Below are positions 16,214 to 25,254 of a stretch of 64,000 bases of DNA, in pieces. Source of the stretch: an uncultured Muribaculaceae bacterium. Its GTDB lineage: Bacteria > Bacteroidota > Bacteroidia > Bacteroidales > Muribaculaceae. The stretch spans positions 1-64,000 of the forward strand of contig CAJURN010000009.1 in assembly GCA_910589055.1 (NCBI GenBank). Reading direction: 5' to 3'. The notes beneath the pieces were generated by a model. The model saw only the letters and a program-made list of their open reading frames with translations. It did no database searches and was not told the origin of the DNA. Both the position numbers and the translations under genes were made by a program. Each line of letters opens with the position of its first letter. The stretch's first letter is position 1.

Positions 16214-16735
16214 TTACTCTTTGGCAGCCAGGGGTGCGGGAACGTTGTAGACACGTGTTGCAAGTTCCTGGTCGAGCATATAGAGTGCGAGGCCATCGTT
16301 GCCGATGAGTTTGAGACGGTCGATGAGCTGCTGAGCGGTCTCCTCTTCCTCCACCTGCTCGGATACGAACCAATCGAGTTTACCGCGGGTGGCATAGTCG
16401 TGTTCTGCCTCGGCAAGTGCGTAGAGGTTGTTGATAAGCGAGGTCACCTTTTCCTCATGAGCAAGTGTCTGCTCGAAAGCATCGAGGGGCGATGCCCATG
16501 TTTCGGGAACCTCGTCAATTGGCTTGAGAACAACTCGTCCGCCACGGGAATTGAGGTAGTTCATGAAGATTTCGGCATGAGCCTGCTCTTCCTTGAACTG
16601 AATCTTGAACCAGTTGGCGATACCGCTGCGGCCTTCCGACTCGAAGTGCATGCCCATGGCAAGATAAAGATATGCCGACCAAAATTCAGCATTGATCTGA
16701 GCGTTGAGAGCGTCTTGGATTTTAGGACTAATCAT
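16214..16735 (-). CDS. ftnA: ferritin
   Basis: A 173-residue non-haem ferritin that oxidises Fe(II) and stores iron in a 24-subunit shell. Ferroxidase ligands are visible: E17 in NAEFWSAYLYL, E50 and H53 in KEEQAHAEIF, with further acidic positions around residues 94 and 126-130. There is no haem-binding bacterioferritin signature. The gene has its own TATATTTGC promoter and a strong terminator, so it is a single-gene unit. Length matches bacterial FtnA. Confidence 0.95.
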   Translation of the reverse strand: MISPKIQDALNAQINAEFWSAYLYLAMGMHFESEGRSGIANWFKIQFKEEQAHAEIFMNYLNSRGGRVVLKPIDEVPETWASPLDAFEQTLAHEEKVTSLINNLYALAEAEHDYATRGKLDWFVSEQVEEEETAQQLIDRLKLIGNDGLALYMLDQELATRVYNVPAPLAAKE

Positions 16736-16769
16736 ATTAAAATATTTTTGAGTTTTCGTGTTCTGTCCG

Positions 16770-16778
16770 GCAAATATA
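16770..16778 (-). promoter_or_regulatory. ferritin promoter -7 element
   Basis: On the minus strand TATATTTGC fits the consensus exactly, 35 nt before the start codon. The -33 element is weak. Confidence 0.55.
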
Positions 16779-16832
16779 ATGCTATTTTTCCGCTTGCGGT
16801 TTATTTTAACACAATTTTATTCACGCCCACGA

Positions 16833-17879
16833 TTATTCCACCGGCGAAACTATGAACTTGCTGTAACCGTTGCCGTCGAAATCCATGTGTCCTCCCTTGC
16901 CTGAATTAACTTCAAGAGAATAAGCGGAAGAGTTCGCTCCATTGCTGTCAAATCCATTGGCTTCCGCCACCCTGTTGCGGACTTTGAGTCCTTTTATTTT
17001 GCAGCTTCCATACTTCAGGCCTTTGGCATCCACGGTGAAGGACGATGTCGGCTCAACCCCGACCGAAACATTCGAGTAGCGGCAATCGACCACAAGAGAC
17101 TTGAAAGCCGGGTCGAGGCGGCGTATCTTGAGGTTTGAATAACTGATGGAAGAGAAATCAAGCACCCCGGCGCCCTTGTCGCAACTGAAATTGCCGTAGC
17201 GCATGTCAAGCGAGAGTTTGTTGATGGATTTCATCTTCAGGTTTGAATAAGACATTTCGGCTATCATGGAGTTTACAGCACCTGTCTCGATACTTGAATA
17301 CTTGCAATCCATCTGAACGGCGTTGGCATCGCCAAATACCGAACCGTTGCAGTAGGCAAGGTCGATGTCGGCGTTGACAAGGTCGCCGAGAAGCACCTTG
17401 CCATAGCTGCAATCCACCTTGAGGGCGGTTTTGAAATCGTCGGTGTAAATATCCCCGTACTTATTTTTCAGGTTGGCGGCCACCGACTGAGGAATCTTTA
17501 TGTCAATGATTATTTTCAGGTCACTGTTCTTGAGCGAACCCGATATTTTTGTCACGGATAGAACCTGCTGCCCCTGCTTGGTGATGTCAACGGTGAGTGC
17601 CTCAAGGTTTTTCGCGGCTTTATTCTCGCTGGAGCCGGTTGCCGACAGAGTGGCCTCAATCTGGATTTTATCAGAGTTCCAATGCGCCACATTTATGTTG
17701 CCGTAGATATTGCGCACATCAATACTCTTGATGTCGGATGCTGAAAAATTTCCTCTCACGACTTTTTTTGCCACATAGTCGCGTGCGCTTGCCCCGGAGG
17801 GAAAAGCACAAGCCAGCACAAACAGTGCCGCCACGGCACACAATACACGCTTGGAAATGGTTGAAACGATTGTTTTCAT
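16833..17879 (-). CDS. exported DUF4097-type beta-helix protein
   Basis: A 348-residue protein from ATG 17879; a longer in-frame start would sit inside the upstream gene. A signal peptide ends near residue 32 (ACAFPSGASA). The body is made of repeated short beta-strand units with a recurring SYSNLK / RYSNV / KYGDIY pattern. This is the parallel beta-helix expected of DUF4097/DUF2807 (head-GIN-like) putative adhesin domains. It is the third gene of an ECF sigma / anti-sigma operon, which suggests envelope-stress regulation. The molecular function of the family is not established. Confidence 0.83.
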   Translation of the reverse strand: MKTIVSTISKRVLCAVAALFVLACAFPSGASARDYVAKKVVRGNFSASDIKSIDVRNIYGNINVAHWNSDKIQIEATLSATGSSENKAAKNLEALTVDITKQGQQVLSVTKISGSLKNSDLKIIIDIKIPQSVAANLKNKYGDIYTDDFKTALKVDCSYGKVLLGDLVNADIDLAYCNGSVFGDANAVQMDCKYSSIETGAVNSMIAEMSYSNLKMKSINKLSLDMRYGNFSCDKGAGVLDFSSISYSNLKIRRLDPAFKSLVVDCRYSNVSVGVEPTSSFTVDAKGLKYGSCKIKGLKVRNRVAEANGFDSNGANSSAYSLEVNSGKGGHMDFDGNGYSKFIVSPVE

Positions 17880-17907
17880 AAAGATGTTTTTATTAGATGT
17901 TGATATA

Positions 17908-18471
17908 TCAGAGGGTTGTTTGTTCACAATTGAATTCGAGAAGACGGTCGCGCATGGCTGTCAACATTTTCAAAGCCGATCCATACTGGCTGTCGACTGC
18001 AGCAAGAGACGTTTCCGACGTAGGAAGCGACGGGCTTATGTTTTCCTTGAAGTTATGGCAATCTTCCAACACGGCTTTGCTGTCATAAGCTATTTCCGCG
18101 AAAGGCTCGCACGTGCGGCATGCAGAGGCAAGGCGGTCGATTTCTCCGGCAAGATCGGAAATGCGTATTATATAATATTGTTCCGTTTCTTCCATCTCGC
18201 TACGGATTTCGGCGGCACTCACGCCTTCATTTGCAAAAAATACGCTTTCCTCCGCTTGGTAAGGCCGGGCAAAGAACAATGCCCCTGCAACGACCACCGC
18301 CAATGACACAGCTGCGGCTATGAGGAGTCTCTTCCCGACGGAAAAGCGCGCACGCGCTGCGTTTCGGGATTCCAATGCGGCCTCGAATCGCGCACGATGT
18401 CCCGGTTCCGGTCGGTGAAGCGCATCGAATTCCGGGCGGTGTGCATCAATATATTCTTTCAGTCTATCCAT
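17908..18471 (-). CDS. probable membrane anti-sigma factor
   Basis: A 187-residue protein from ATG 18471, overlapping the sigma factor gene by 8 nt. It has a short cytoplasmic N-terminal part (about 50 residues), one membrane segment (LLIAAAVSLAVVVAGALFFA, about 47-66) and an extracytoplasmic part with predicted helices. This topology and the position directly after an ECF sigma gene are typical of anti-sigma factors. I see no clear zinc-binding (ZAS) motif, so the assignment rests on topology and context. Confidence 0.7.
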   Translation of the reverse strand: MDRLKEYIDAHRPEFDALHRPEPGHRARFEAALESRNAARARFSVGKRLLIAAAVSLAVVVAGALFFARPYQAEESVFFANEGVSAAEIRSEMEETEQYYIIRISDLAGEIDRLASACRTCEPFAEIAYDSKAVLEDCHNFKENISPSLPTSETSLAAVDSQYGSALKMLTAMRDRLLEFNCEQTTL

Positions 18472-19024
18472 TTTTATCAAGTATTTTAATCAAAGCCCGG
18501 CGTGCCCTGCTGTATTGCACTCGCACCGTAGCCGGACGCATATCAAGAATACTGGCAATCTCCTCGTGGTCGTAACCCTCGAAAAGATAAAGCGACAGAA
18601 TTGTGCGATAGCCATCCTTAAGCCTGCTGCACGCGTCGTGAATGGCTTCCACCGAAAGGCCGCCTGGCAGTTCTCCGTCGTCCTCCTGCGCCGGATCAAA
18701 GACCTCATCTGAAAGGTTTTCGGTCAATTCTTCGGCAACGGGTACGCGGCGCCGTAGATAGTCAAGGGAAGTGTTCACCACTACCCTGCTCATCCAGGCC
18801 ATAGCCGACATGTCGCTTTCGGCATCGGGCATGCTTCCGCCGTCGATGCGGTCGAAAATTTTCATGAAAGCATCGTGCACGGCTTCCTCGGCATCCTCGC
18901 GGCATCCGGTGATTCTCATGGCCGTTGCGAAAAAGCGCCCGCAGAAGATGTCGTAGAGAGCCATCTGCGATTTGCGGTTGCCCCGACCGCACGACCTGAG
19001 TATTTTCAATATCGGATTAGCCAT
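18464..19024 (-). CDS. ECF-type RNA polymerase sigma factor
   Basis: A 186-residue sigma-70 family factor with only regions 2 and 4. Region 2 carries LYDIFCGRFFATAMRITGCREDAEEAVHDAFMK-like sequence near residues 24-55. Region 4 has the helix-turn-helix LYLFEGYDHEEIASIL near the C-terminus. It heads an operon with an anti-sigma-like membrane protein and a DUF4097 protein. It probably drives its own operon, although I cannot identify its promoter motif. The gene is divergent from the nitroreductase gene. Confidence 0.93.
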   Translation of the reverse strand: MANPILKILRSCGRGNRKSQMALYDIFCGRFFATAMRITGCREDAEEAVHDAFMKIFDRIDGGSMPDAESDMSAMAWMSRVVVNTSLDYLRRRVPVAEELTENLSDEVFDPAQEDDGELPGGLSVEAIHDACSRLKDGYRTILSLYLFEGYDHEEIASILDMRPATVRVQYSRARRALIKILDKNG

Positions 19025-19146
19025 TTTTAAGTTCTGTCACTTATTAGACGCAAACAAATCCGCAAGTGTTTCACTTTTCGGAAAAAAAATTATATGTCTC
19101 GGCACGCATCCAGGGCGCGATAATAGCATTATCTGAATAAATGTCG

Positions 19147-19155
19147 TATATTTGC
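19147..19155 (+). promoter_or_regulatory. nitroreductase promoter -7 element
   Basis: TATATTTGC fits the consensus and lies 23 nt before the start codon at 19179. No clear -33 element. Confidence 0.5.
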
Positions 19156-19178
19156 AAGGTTCATAAACGCAAAAGGCC

Positions 19179-19934
19179 ATGCTGAAATATCTCGACTTTT
19201 TCAATAGGCGCAGCACATTGCGCAATTATTCCACCGAGAAACAAGTCTCGGAAGAGAGCCTTAACGAAATGCTTGAAGCGGCATCACATGCTCCCACAAC
19301 GGGCAACATGCAGCTTTACAGCGTTGTCGTGACACGCAACCCGGAAATGAAACGCCGTCTGGCTCCCCTCCACTTCAATCAGCCCACGGTGGAATCGGCA
19401 TCAGCCGTGCTTACATTCTGCGCCGACTTCCGTCGCTTCGAACAATGGTGCAGACACCGCGACGCAGAGCCGGGATACGATAATTTCCACTCTTTCATCA
19501 CCGCGCTTATCGACACCGTGATATTCGCCCAGCAATTCGTCACCATCGCCGAACTCAACGGCATCGGCTGCTGCTATCTCGGCACGGTAACATACAACGC
19601 CGCCGGAATCGCCGAAGTTCTCGAGCTTCCCGAGCGGGTTGTTCCGGTTGTGACACTCACAGTCGGCTACCCCGCCACAGGCGAATTTCCACCGGCTTCC
19701 GACCGTCTGCCGGTGACCGGAATCATCCACAAGGAAAGGTATACCGACTACACTCCCGAGGCTATCGACAGCATCTATTCCTATAAAGAAAGTCTCCCTG
19801 AATCGGCAGGATTCGTGGCCGAGAACAATAAAAGCACCCTCGCCCAGGTGTTCACCGACGTACGTTATCCCAAGGCTCTCAACGAAGAAATCTCGCGTAC
19901 TTTCGCCGATTTCATCCGCAAGCAAGGTTTCTGA
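19179..19934 (+). CDS. NfsA-like nitroreductase / NAD(P)H oxidoreductase
   Basis: A 251-residue FMN-dependent oxidoreductase. The N-terminal RRSTLRNYS motif binds the FMN phosphate, and GCCYLGTVTYN in the middle matches the conserved FMN-binding segment of NfsA/FRP enzymes. The family reduces nitro-compounds, quinones or flavins with NAD(P)H; the natural substrate is unknown. The gene is followed after 71 nt, containing an imperfect stem-loop, by an NDH-2 gene on the same strand. Confidence 0.88.
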   Translation: MLKYLDFFNRRSTLRNYSTEKQVSEESLNEMLEAASHAPTTGNMQLYSVVVTRNPEMKRRLAPLHFNQPTVESASAVLTFCADFRRFEQWCRHRDAEPGYDNFHSFITALIDTVIFAQQFVTIAELNGIGCCYLGTVTYNAAGIAEVLELPERVVPVVTLTVGYPATGEFPPASDRLPVTGIIHKERYTDYTPEAIDSIYSYKESLPESAGFVAENNKSTLAQVFTDVRYPKALNEEISRTFADFIRKQGF

Positions 19935-19955
19935 GAAAACCTTCGCCCCACTCCG

Positions 19956-19997
19956 CTGGTTATATCATTGAACTTACATTTCAACTGATATAGCCAG
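19956..19997 (+). other. stem-loop in front of the NDH-2 gene
   Basis: CTGGTTATATCA (19956-19967) pairs with TGATATAGCCAG (19986-19997), with one G-U pair and an 18-nt loop. The right arm ends only 8 nt before the ATG at 20006, so it could affect ribosome access. No U-run follows, so it is not a standard terminator. Confidence 0.5.
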
Positions 19998-20005
19998 CAC
20001 ACATT

Positions 20006-21304
20006 ATGTCCGATAAAAAGCATCTCGTTATAATAGGAGGCGGTTTTGCCGGCCTCAACCTTGCCAAGCGAATCGACAAAAACAAATGGACGGTCACTCT
20101 TATCGACCGCCACAATTATCATAGCTTTCCCCCACTGTTCTATCAGGTTGCATCTGCCGGACTTGAATCCTCCAGTGTGGCTTTTCCATTCAGGCGCGAG
20201 CTGAGTTCGCGCCGCTACGGATGTTGCGAGTTCCGCATGGGGGAAGTCAGAAAAATCGACGCTTTCCGCAAAACCGTAGAGACGCAGCACGAGACTATCC
20301 GCTACGACTCCCTCGTGATTGCCACCGGTACGACAAATAACTTCTTCGGCATACCCGACCTTGAAAAGCATGTCTACACCCTCAAGAGCGCACCTCAGGC
20401 CATCCGCTGCCGCAACGAGGTTCTTGACCGACTCGAACGCGCCGTACAGAGCCGCGACCCGGACGTACGACGCCGACTCCTGACATTCCTGATAGTAGGC
20501 GGAGGGCCTACCGGAGTTGAGATTGCCGGAGCGCTCGGCGAAATCAAGCGATATGTGATTCCGCGGGAATATCCCGGCATCGACCGCGACGAAATGAAGG
20601 TGATTCTCGTGGAGGGCAGCGACAAATTGCTCCGCACCATGAGCGATTACGCATCCCGGCATGCCCTCACATATCTGAAGCAACTCCTTGTTGACGTTCG
20701 CCTCGAAAAAACGATGAAATCCTACGACAACGACATCGTGACTTTTACCGACGGCGACACAATAGACACCTCCACTGTGATATGGACCGCCGGTGTGACC
20801 GGAGAGAGTATAATGACCGAAGGCACCGACGTAAAGCCCGGCCCCGGCAACCGCTGGGTTGTGGATGAATACAACCGTGTGGAAGGGCTGCCGGATGTCT
20901 ATGCCATAGGCGACGGCTGCATACACACCGACGAACGCTATCCCCGCGGCTGCCCACAGCTCGCACAGGTGGCGATACAGCAGGGGCGCACCCTCGCCGA
21001 AAATCTCAACAGCGACACATTCACCCGTAAATTCTCCTACCGCGACAAAGGCTCGATGGCGACTGTCGGCCGCAACCGCGCCGTAGTTGACCTTGGCAAA
21101 CGCCACATCGGAGGGTGGATGGCTTGGATGGCATGGATGGTGGTGCATCTCCTGAGCCTGTTAGGCATGAGAAACCGCACCGTGGTTTTCATCAACTGGA
21201 TGTGGAATTACTTCACCTTCTCATCCGGACTACGCCTGATAATGCGCCCGAGCCGTTATCCCTTGCGCAGTTACTGGGGTGAAAAAAAATCGAATCCGTC
21301 ATGA
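20006..21304 (+). CDS. ndh: type II NADH dehydrogenase (NDH-2)
   Basis: A 432-residue single-subunit flavoprotein that passes electrons from NADH to quinones without pumping ions. Two dinucleotide-binding folds are clear: GGGFAGLNLAKRI near residue 11 (FAD) and GGGPTGVEIAGAL near residue 165 (NADH). The third FAD motif, VYAIGDGC, is near residue 300. The C-terminus has hydrophobic and tryptophan-rich helices (WMAWMAWMVVHLLSLLG) that attach the enzyme to the membrane. Its stop overlaps the next gene's start by 4 nt (ATGA). Confidence 0.94.
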   Translation: MSDKKHLVIIGGGFAGLNLAKRIDKNKWTVTLIDRHNYHSFPPLFYQVASAGLESSSVAFPFRRELSSRRYGCCEFRMGEVRKIDAFRKTVETQHETIRYDSLVIATGTTNNFFGIPDLEKHVYTLKSAPQAIRCRNEVLDRLERAVQSRDPDVRRRLLTFLIVGGGPTGVEIAGALGEIKRYVIPREYPGIDRDEMKVILVEGSDKLLRTMSDYASRHALTYLKQLLVDVRLEKTMKSYDNDIVTFTDGDTIDTSTVIWTAGVTGESIMTEGTDVKPGPGNRWVVDEYNRVEGLPDVYAIGDGCIHTDERYPRGCPQLAQVAIQQGRTLAENLNSDTFTRKFSYRDKGSMATVGRNRAVVDLGKRHIGGWMAWMAWMVVHLLSLLGMRNRTVVFINWMWNYFTFSSGLRLIMRPSRYPLRSYWGEKKSNPS

Positions 21305-22362
21305 ACAAGAAAGAAGAATATCGCAAAATATACACCTCGTCGTTCAGCGACACTCCGGAATGGGCCTCATGGTTTGTTGACTCGGTGTGTTCCGACGATG
21401 ACATAATTTTAGGCTACGGTCCGGAAGGCACTCCCGTGAGCGGTATGGCCGCCCTGCCCTACCGTTTTGCCCCGCTCAATCCGGCGACGGAGGAAGCGTT
21501 GCAGGCCGTGTATCTGGCCGGAGTGGCAACGCTGCCCAAAGCCCGCGGCAGGGGTGCAATGTCGGCGCTGATGCGCGACGCGCTCCGCCTGGCACGCATG
21601 CGCGAGATTGACGTTTGCACACTCATTCCCGCCGGACGGCGATTGTTCTTTTTCTACGACAAGTTCGGATTCACGACCGTATTCTATGCCACGGAAGAGA
21701 GATACACTTCCGTTCATGATTTCATTCCTGCGGACGATGCGAGATATCCTGAACCCGACTTCGAAATCTTCCATAATCTCGAAAAAGGAAGACCCTACAC
21801 GGTGTGCCACTCCGAAAAGGATTTCAAAAACATACTCACCGACGCCCGGTTGAGCCGGGGACATGTGGTGACGGCTGTGTGCGGCAGCGGAAGCGCCATG
21901 GCTTTTGCAAATCCCATGAGCGACGGCACCACTTACGTGAGCGCGCTCCTTTCCAACTCCGAGGAAGCCGCCGAATCAGCCTTGTCACGTCTGAAAGAAA
22001 TAACGGGCGAAACATCGTTTCTCGTGATGCGCGACCCGGATTCGGGCACAAAAGCGACGCTTCGTGCGCGCGGCATGATTCGCCTGCTCAATGTAGGACG
22101 GGTTCTCTCTTCGCTTGCCGCATGCTCGCCCGACACAACGGCAACGATACGCGTGCGCGACCATCTGCTCACCGAAAACGACGGAATCTACCGGATTAAA
22201 GACGGATACTGCGAGAAAGCGGCTTCGATTGCGCATCACGACCGAATCACGCTCGACGTCACCGTAGACGTGCTGGCGCGTATACTCTTCAACACGCCCC
22301 GACTCGGCGACGTGTTCAATCTACCGGCCACCCGACCGGCAATGTATCTTATGTTGGATTAA
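21301..22362 (+). CDS. GNAT N-acetyltransferase, Eis-like with SCP2-type C-terminus
   Basis: A 353-residue protein. The acetyl-CoA motif A is visible in VATLPKARGRGAMSALM (about residues 76-92), followed by a second GNAT region (RLFFFYDKFGFTTVF). The C-terminal third resembles the sterol-carrier-like domain of Eis-type enzymes. The substrate is unknown; Eis relatives acetylate aminoglycosides or protein lysines, but that is not implied here. It is coupled to ndh by a 4-nt overlap, and its stop shares the TTAA palindrome with the stop of the convergent tyrA-like gene. Confidence 0.85.
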   Translation: MNKKEEYRKIYTSSFSDTPEWASWFVDSVCSDDDIILGYGPEGTPVSGMAALPYRFAPLNPATEEALQAVYLAGVATLPKARGRGAMSALMRDALRLARMREIDVCTLIPAGRRLFFFYDKFGFTTVFYATEERYTSVHDFIPADDARYPEPDFEIFHNLEKGRPYTVCHSEKDFKNILTDARLSRGHVVTAVCGSGSAMAFANPMSDGTTYVSALLSNSEEAAESALSRLKEITGETSFLVMRDPDSGTKATLRARGMIRLLNVGRVLSSLAACSPDTTATIRVRDHLLTENDGIYRIKDGYCEKAASIAHHDRITLDVTVDVLARILFNTPRLGDVFNLPATRPAMYLMLD

Positions 22363-23132
22363 CGGATATTGTCCCTCACGCGCTCGAGATAAGCCTTCAT
22401 GGCAACGGAATCGCGGCGCGATATGATGTCCTGCAATTCGGCCAGAGACTCGCGTATGCGCTGAAGCTGCGCGGGGGTATCGGGATTGAAAAGAATCTCA
22501 CTCAGGAGGTAATCATCCTCGCCAAGAAGTCCGCGGGCTATGTCCATATGGCGCTTGAAGGTTGTTCCCGGCGCCGACTGGTGGCGCATGGCCGAGCCGA
22601 ACACGAGCGTTGAAGCGAAAGGAATCGACAGCGAGTAGGCAATGGTCTCGTCATGCTCGCGGAATGTGTACCGCTCGATGTGGAGGTGCAGGCTGTTATA
22701 GAGGTCGTTGAAAAACACTATTCCGCGCGGGTCGCCCTCGGATATGATGATGGCATTTTCATTCGACAGGTTGGAAAGCGAGGCGAAAGTAGGGCCGAAC
22801 ATGGGGTGGGTCGACACATAAGGATGTCCGCAGGATGCGTAAAATTCGGGCAATCCGTTCTTCACGGAAGCGATATCGCTCAGAATCGTGTGTGCGGGCA
22901 GGTGCGGCAACACGGCCTTGAAAGCATCAATTGTGTACTTGACAGTGGCCGCGTTTATCACGAGGTCGGGGGCAAAATCATCCACTTCGTCAAGCGATGA
23001 GAACCGGCGGCAGTTGTATGTGAACCGAAGGCGCGAAGGGTCGGCGTCGTAGATGCCCACATCGTGCGAGAAAGAAAGAAGGTCGCAGAAAAAAGAGCCC
23101 ATCTTTCCGGCTCCCATTATAAGAATCTTCAT
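22359..23132 (-). CDS. tyrA: prephenate dehydrogenase family protein
   Basis: A 257-residue protein from ATG 23132. It begins with the NAD(P)-binding motif MKILIMGAGKMGSFF and has the TyrA substrate-side motif STHPMFGPTF near residue 115. The family converts prephenate to 4-hydroxyphenylpyruvate for tyrosine synthesis. No chorismate mutase or ACT domain is fused, and it is not next to other aromatic genes, so the exact substrate (prephenate or arogenate) is uncertain. It is the last gene of a minus-strand group with udp, dprA and a thioesterase. Confidence 0.85.
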   Translation of the reverse strand: MKILIMGAGKMGSFFCDLLSFSHDVGIYDADPSRLRFTYNCRRFSSLDEVDDFAPDLVINAATVKYTIDAFKAVLPHLPAHTILSDIASVKNGLPEFYASCGHPYVSTHPMFGPTFASLSNLSNENAIIISEGDPRGIVFFNDLYNSLHLHIERYTFREHDETIAYSLSIPFASTLVFGSAMRHQSAPGTTFKRHMDIARGLLGEDDYLLSEILFNPDTPAQLQRIRESLAELQDIISRRDSVAMKAYLERVRDNIR

Positions 23133-23188
23133 GAGTTTGAGGGGATAAAGTGTGTGCCGACATCGGTCGGCACACATAATCAAAAGTA

Positions 23189-24064
23189 TCAGATACGTTC
23201 AAGTACGGTGGCGACGAGGTCGCGCACGCCCGACTTGTAATTCGGATTGGCCTCAGTGTTGAAGCGGTTGGCAATGATGGAGCACACGGTCATGGCCTTA
23301 TGTCCCATCAGCTTTCCAAGCCCCTGGAGGGGTGCGCTTTCCATCTCGTAGTTGGTAATCTTGCGTCCTTTGTGCTCAAATGCCTCGATTCGGCGGTTGA
23401 GGTCGGGATTTGCCAGCGGAAGGCGGAGTTCACGCCCCTGCGGTCCGTAGAAGCCCACAGCCGAGATTGTATTTCCTCGCACCATATCCGTGCCTCCGAT
23501 GCGCTCAACGAGTTCCGGGTCGGCATCCACTACATAAGGCTTTGCCCACAGCGGATTCCAGCCGGTTTGCTCGCAAAGGTCATGCTCGAAGTCAAGGTCG
23601 GCAACCTCGTTGCGGCCGGCATAATAATTGAGCACGCCGTCGAAGCCGATTGATTTCTCTGCAATCACGGGAGTGCCGAGGCTGAGTTCGGGCTGGAGAG
23701 CGCCGGAAGTGCCGATACGTACGAGTGTGAGCACACGCTTTGTGTCGCGCACCTCGCGTGTCTTGAAATCAATGTTGGCGAGGGCATCGAGTTCATTTAT
23801 TACAATGTCAATGTTGTCCGGTCCGATACCGTGGCTGAGACACATGATGGGCTTGCCCTTGTAGGTGCCTCCGATGGTATGGAACTCGCGCGACATTACT
23901 TCAAAAGTACGGGTGTCGAAAAATTCTGCCACCATATTGACGCGTGCCGGGTCACCCACGAGAATCACGCGGTCGGTAAGCTGTTCGGGAAGCAGGTGAA
24001 GGTGGAACACACTGCCGTCGGGGTTGATAATCAGTTCCGACTCGGGAATTATTTTCTTATTCAT
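23189..24064 (-). CDS. udp: uridine phosphorylase family nucleoside phosphorylase
   Basis: A 291-residue enzyme of the PNP/UDP family that splits uridine into uracil and ribose-1-phosphate. Visible motifs are VGDPARVNMV near residue 37 (phosphate binding), SHGIGPDN near residue 78, RIGTSGALQP near residue 115 and NYEMESAPL near residue 240, which binds ribose. It lies 56 nt before the tyrA-like gene and 43 nt after dprA, on the same strand. Length is slightly longer than the E. coli enzyme, as usual in this phylum. Confidence 0.9.
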   Translation of the reverse strand: MNKKIIPESELIINPDGSVFHLHLLPEQLTDRVILVGDPARVNMVAEFFDTRTFEVMSREFHTIGGTYKGKPIMCLSHGIGPDNIDIVINELDALANIDFKTREVRDTKRVLTLVRIGTSGALQPELSLGTPVIAEKSIGFDGVLNYYAGRNEVADLDFEHDLCEQTGWNPLWAKPYVVDADPELVERIGGTDMVRGNTISAVGFYGPQGRELRLPLANPDLNRRIEAFEHKGRKITNYEMESAPLQGLGKLMGHKAMTVCSIIANRFNTEANPNYKSGVRDLVATVLERI

Positions 24065-24107
24065 GTCCTTATGGTATTATAGGATGAAACAAATTCAAAA
24101 AATTCAA

Positions 24108-25223
24108 TCAGATGGAGGTGTATTTACCTCCGGGGAGCGACATCACGATGTCGGACATCTCCATCTCAAATAACGCCGAACTGAGTCGTGCGTAAGGTAT
24201 TTCAAGACGCGCACACATGTCATTTACGGTCGCGTCAGGGTTAGTCTTTATAAAGTTGAGTATGCTCTGCTGCTGGGGAGTCAGTTCAATTGCAAATTCT
24301 TTCTGCACTCCCTCGGGCTTGCGTGTTTCCCAGCCGAGAAGCCCCACGAGGTCGGAGGCGTCACGGATCATGGCGGCCGACGATGCGGCAATCAGATTAT
24401 TGCATCCGCGGCTGTATGTATCACCCACACGCCCCGGCACGGCCATCACCTCACGGTTGTACTCTCCTGCAATACGCGCTGTTGCCATGGCACCGCCGCG
24501 GAGGTCGCTCTCAACCACAACAAGCACATCACACAATCCGGCCACAATGCGGTTGCGGGCAAGGAAATTGCCCTTATGGATGCGGTCGGACGTGCGGTAT
24601 TCGGTGCATACGAATCCGCCTTGGCGTATCATCTGCGCGGCAGTTCCGCGATGGTCGGCGGGATACACGGTATTCAGTCCGTGAGCCATGACGGCACCTG
24701 TTGGAACGCCCTCCCTGAGAGCAGCCTTATGAGCGGCCACATCTATGCCATAGGCGAGCCCGCTCACGATGAGCAGGCCGCCGTCAAGACCTGAGGCAAG
24801 GTCTCTTATCAGGCGGTCGGTAAACCCGACACCATAGGGCGTGGCATGACGCGTACCCACCACCGACACCACATGCCTGCAATCAAACACATCGGCGCCG
24901 ATACTGTACAGCATCACCGGAGCATCCTCGCAATCCCTGAGACGACGGGGATATGCTTCGTCAGTATAAAATGTGGCACGGATATTATTGGTGCGGATGA
25001 AATCGAACTCCCGCTGTGCCGACTCGAGAGCAGCGCTCCTGCGCGAATCGTCGAAGAAGTCGCTTTTCAATCCTGTGAGCGAAGCCAGGGTGCGTGCGTC
25101 GAGCGAGAAAAACTCCTGCGGTCCCACACCACGCGCAGCAAGAGCCTCAGCCGTGGCGCGGCAAATACCACGGTAGGCCGAAAAGGCAATCTTGCAGACT
25201 TCAACAGGTATGGTGCGGTTCAT
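24108..25223 (-). CDS. dprA: DNA-processing protein DprA
   Basis: A 371-residue protein from ATG 25223; sequence upstream of this is not conserved in type. DprA loads RecA on incoming single-stranded DNA in natural transformation. The Rossmann-like core shows SGLAYGIDVAAHKAAL, HGLNTVYPADH and VVESDLRGGAMATARIA. An N-terminal helix-hairpin-helix region is likely (ATAEALAARGVGPQEFF). A winged-helix domain is at the C-terminus (LTPQQQSILNFIKTNPDATV). It follows the thioesterase gene after 31 nt. No competence pilus genes lie in the window. Confidence 0.93.
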   Translation of the reverse strand: MNRTIPVEVCKIAFSAYRGICRATAEALAARGVGPQEFFSLDARTLASLTGLKSDFFDDSRRSAALESAQREFDFIRTNNIRATFYTDEAYPRRLRDCEDAPVMLYSIGADVFDCRHVVSVVGTRHATPYGVGFTDRLIRDLASGLDGGLLIVSGLAYGIDVAAHKAALREGVPTGAVMAHGLNTVYPADHRGTAAQMIRQGGFVCTEYRTSDRIHKGNFLARNRIVAGLCDVLVVVESDLRGGAMATARIAGEYNREVMAVPGRVGDTYSRGCNNLIAASSAAMIRDASDLVGLLGWETRKPEGVQKEFAIELTPQQQSILNFIKTNPDATVNDMCARLEIPYARLSSALFEMEMSDIVMSLPGGKYTSI

Positions 25224-25254
25224 ATCGGGATAACAAAATGCGGCAATCCTTAGT

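Noticed and set aside
19865..21148. 427-residue frame antisense to ndh
   Set aside because: The NDH-2 protein covers this region with conserved FAD and NADH motifs.
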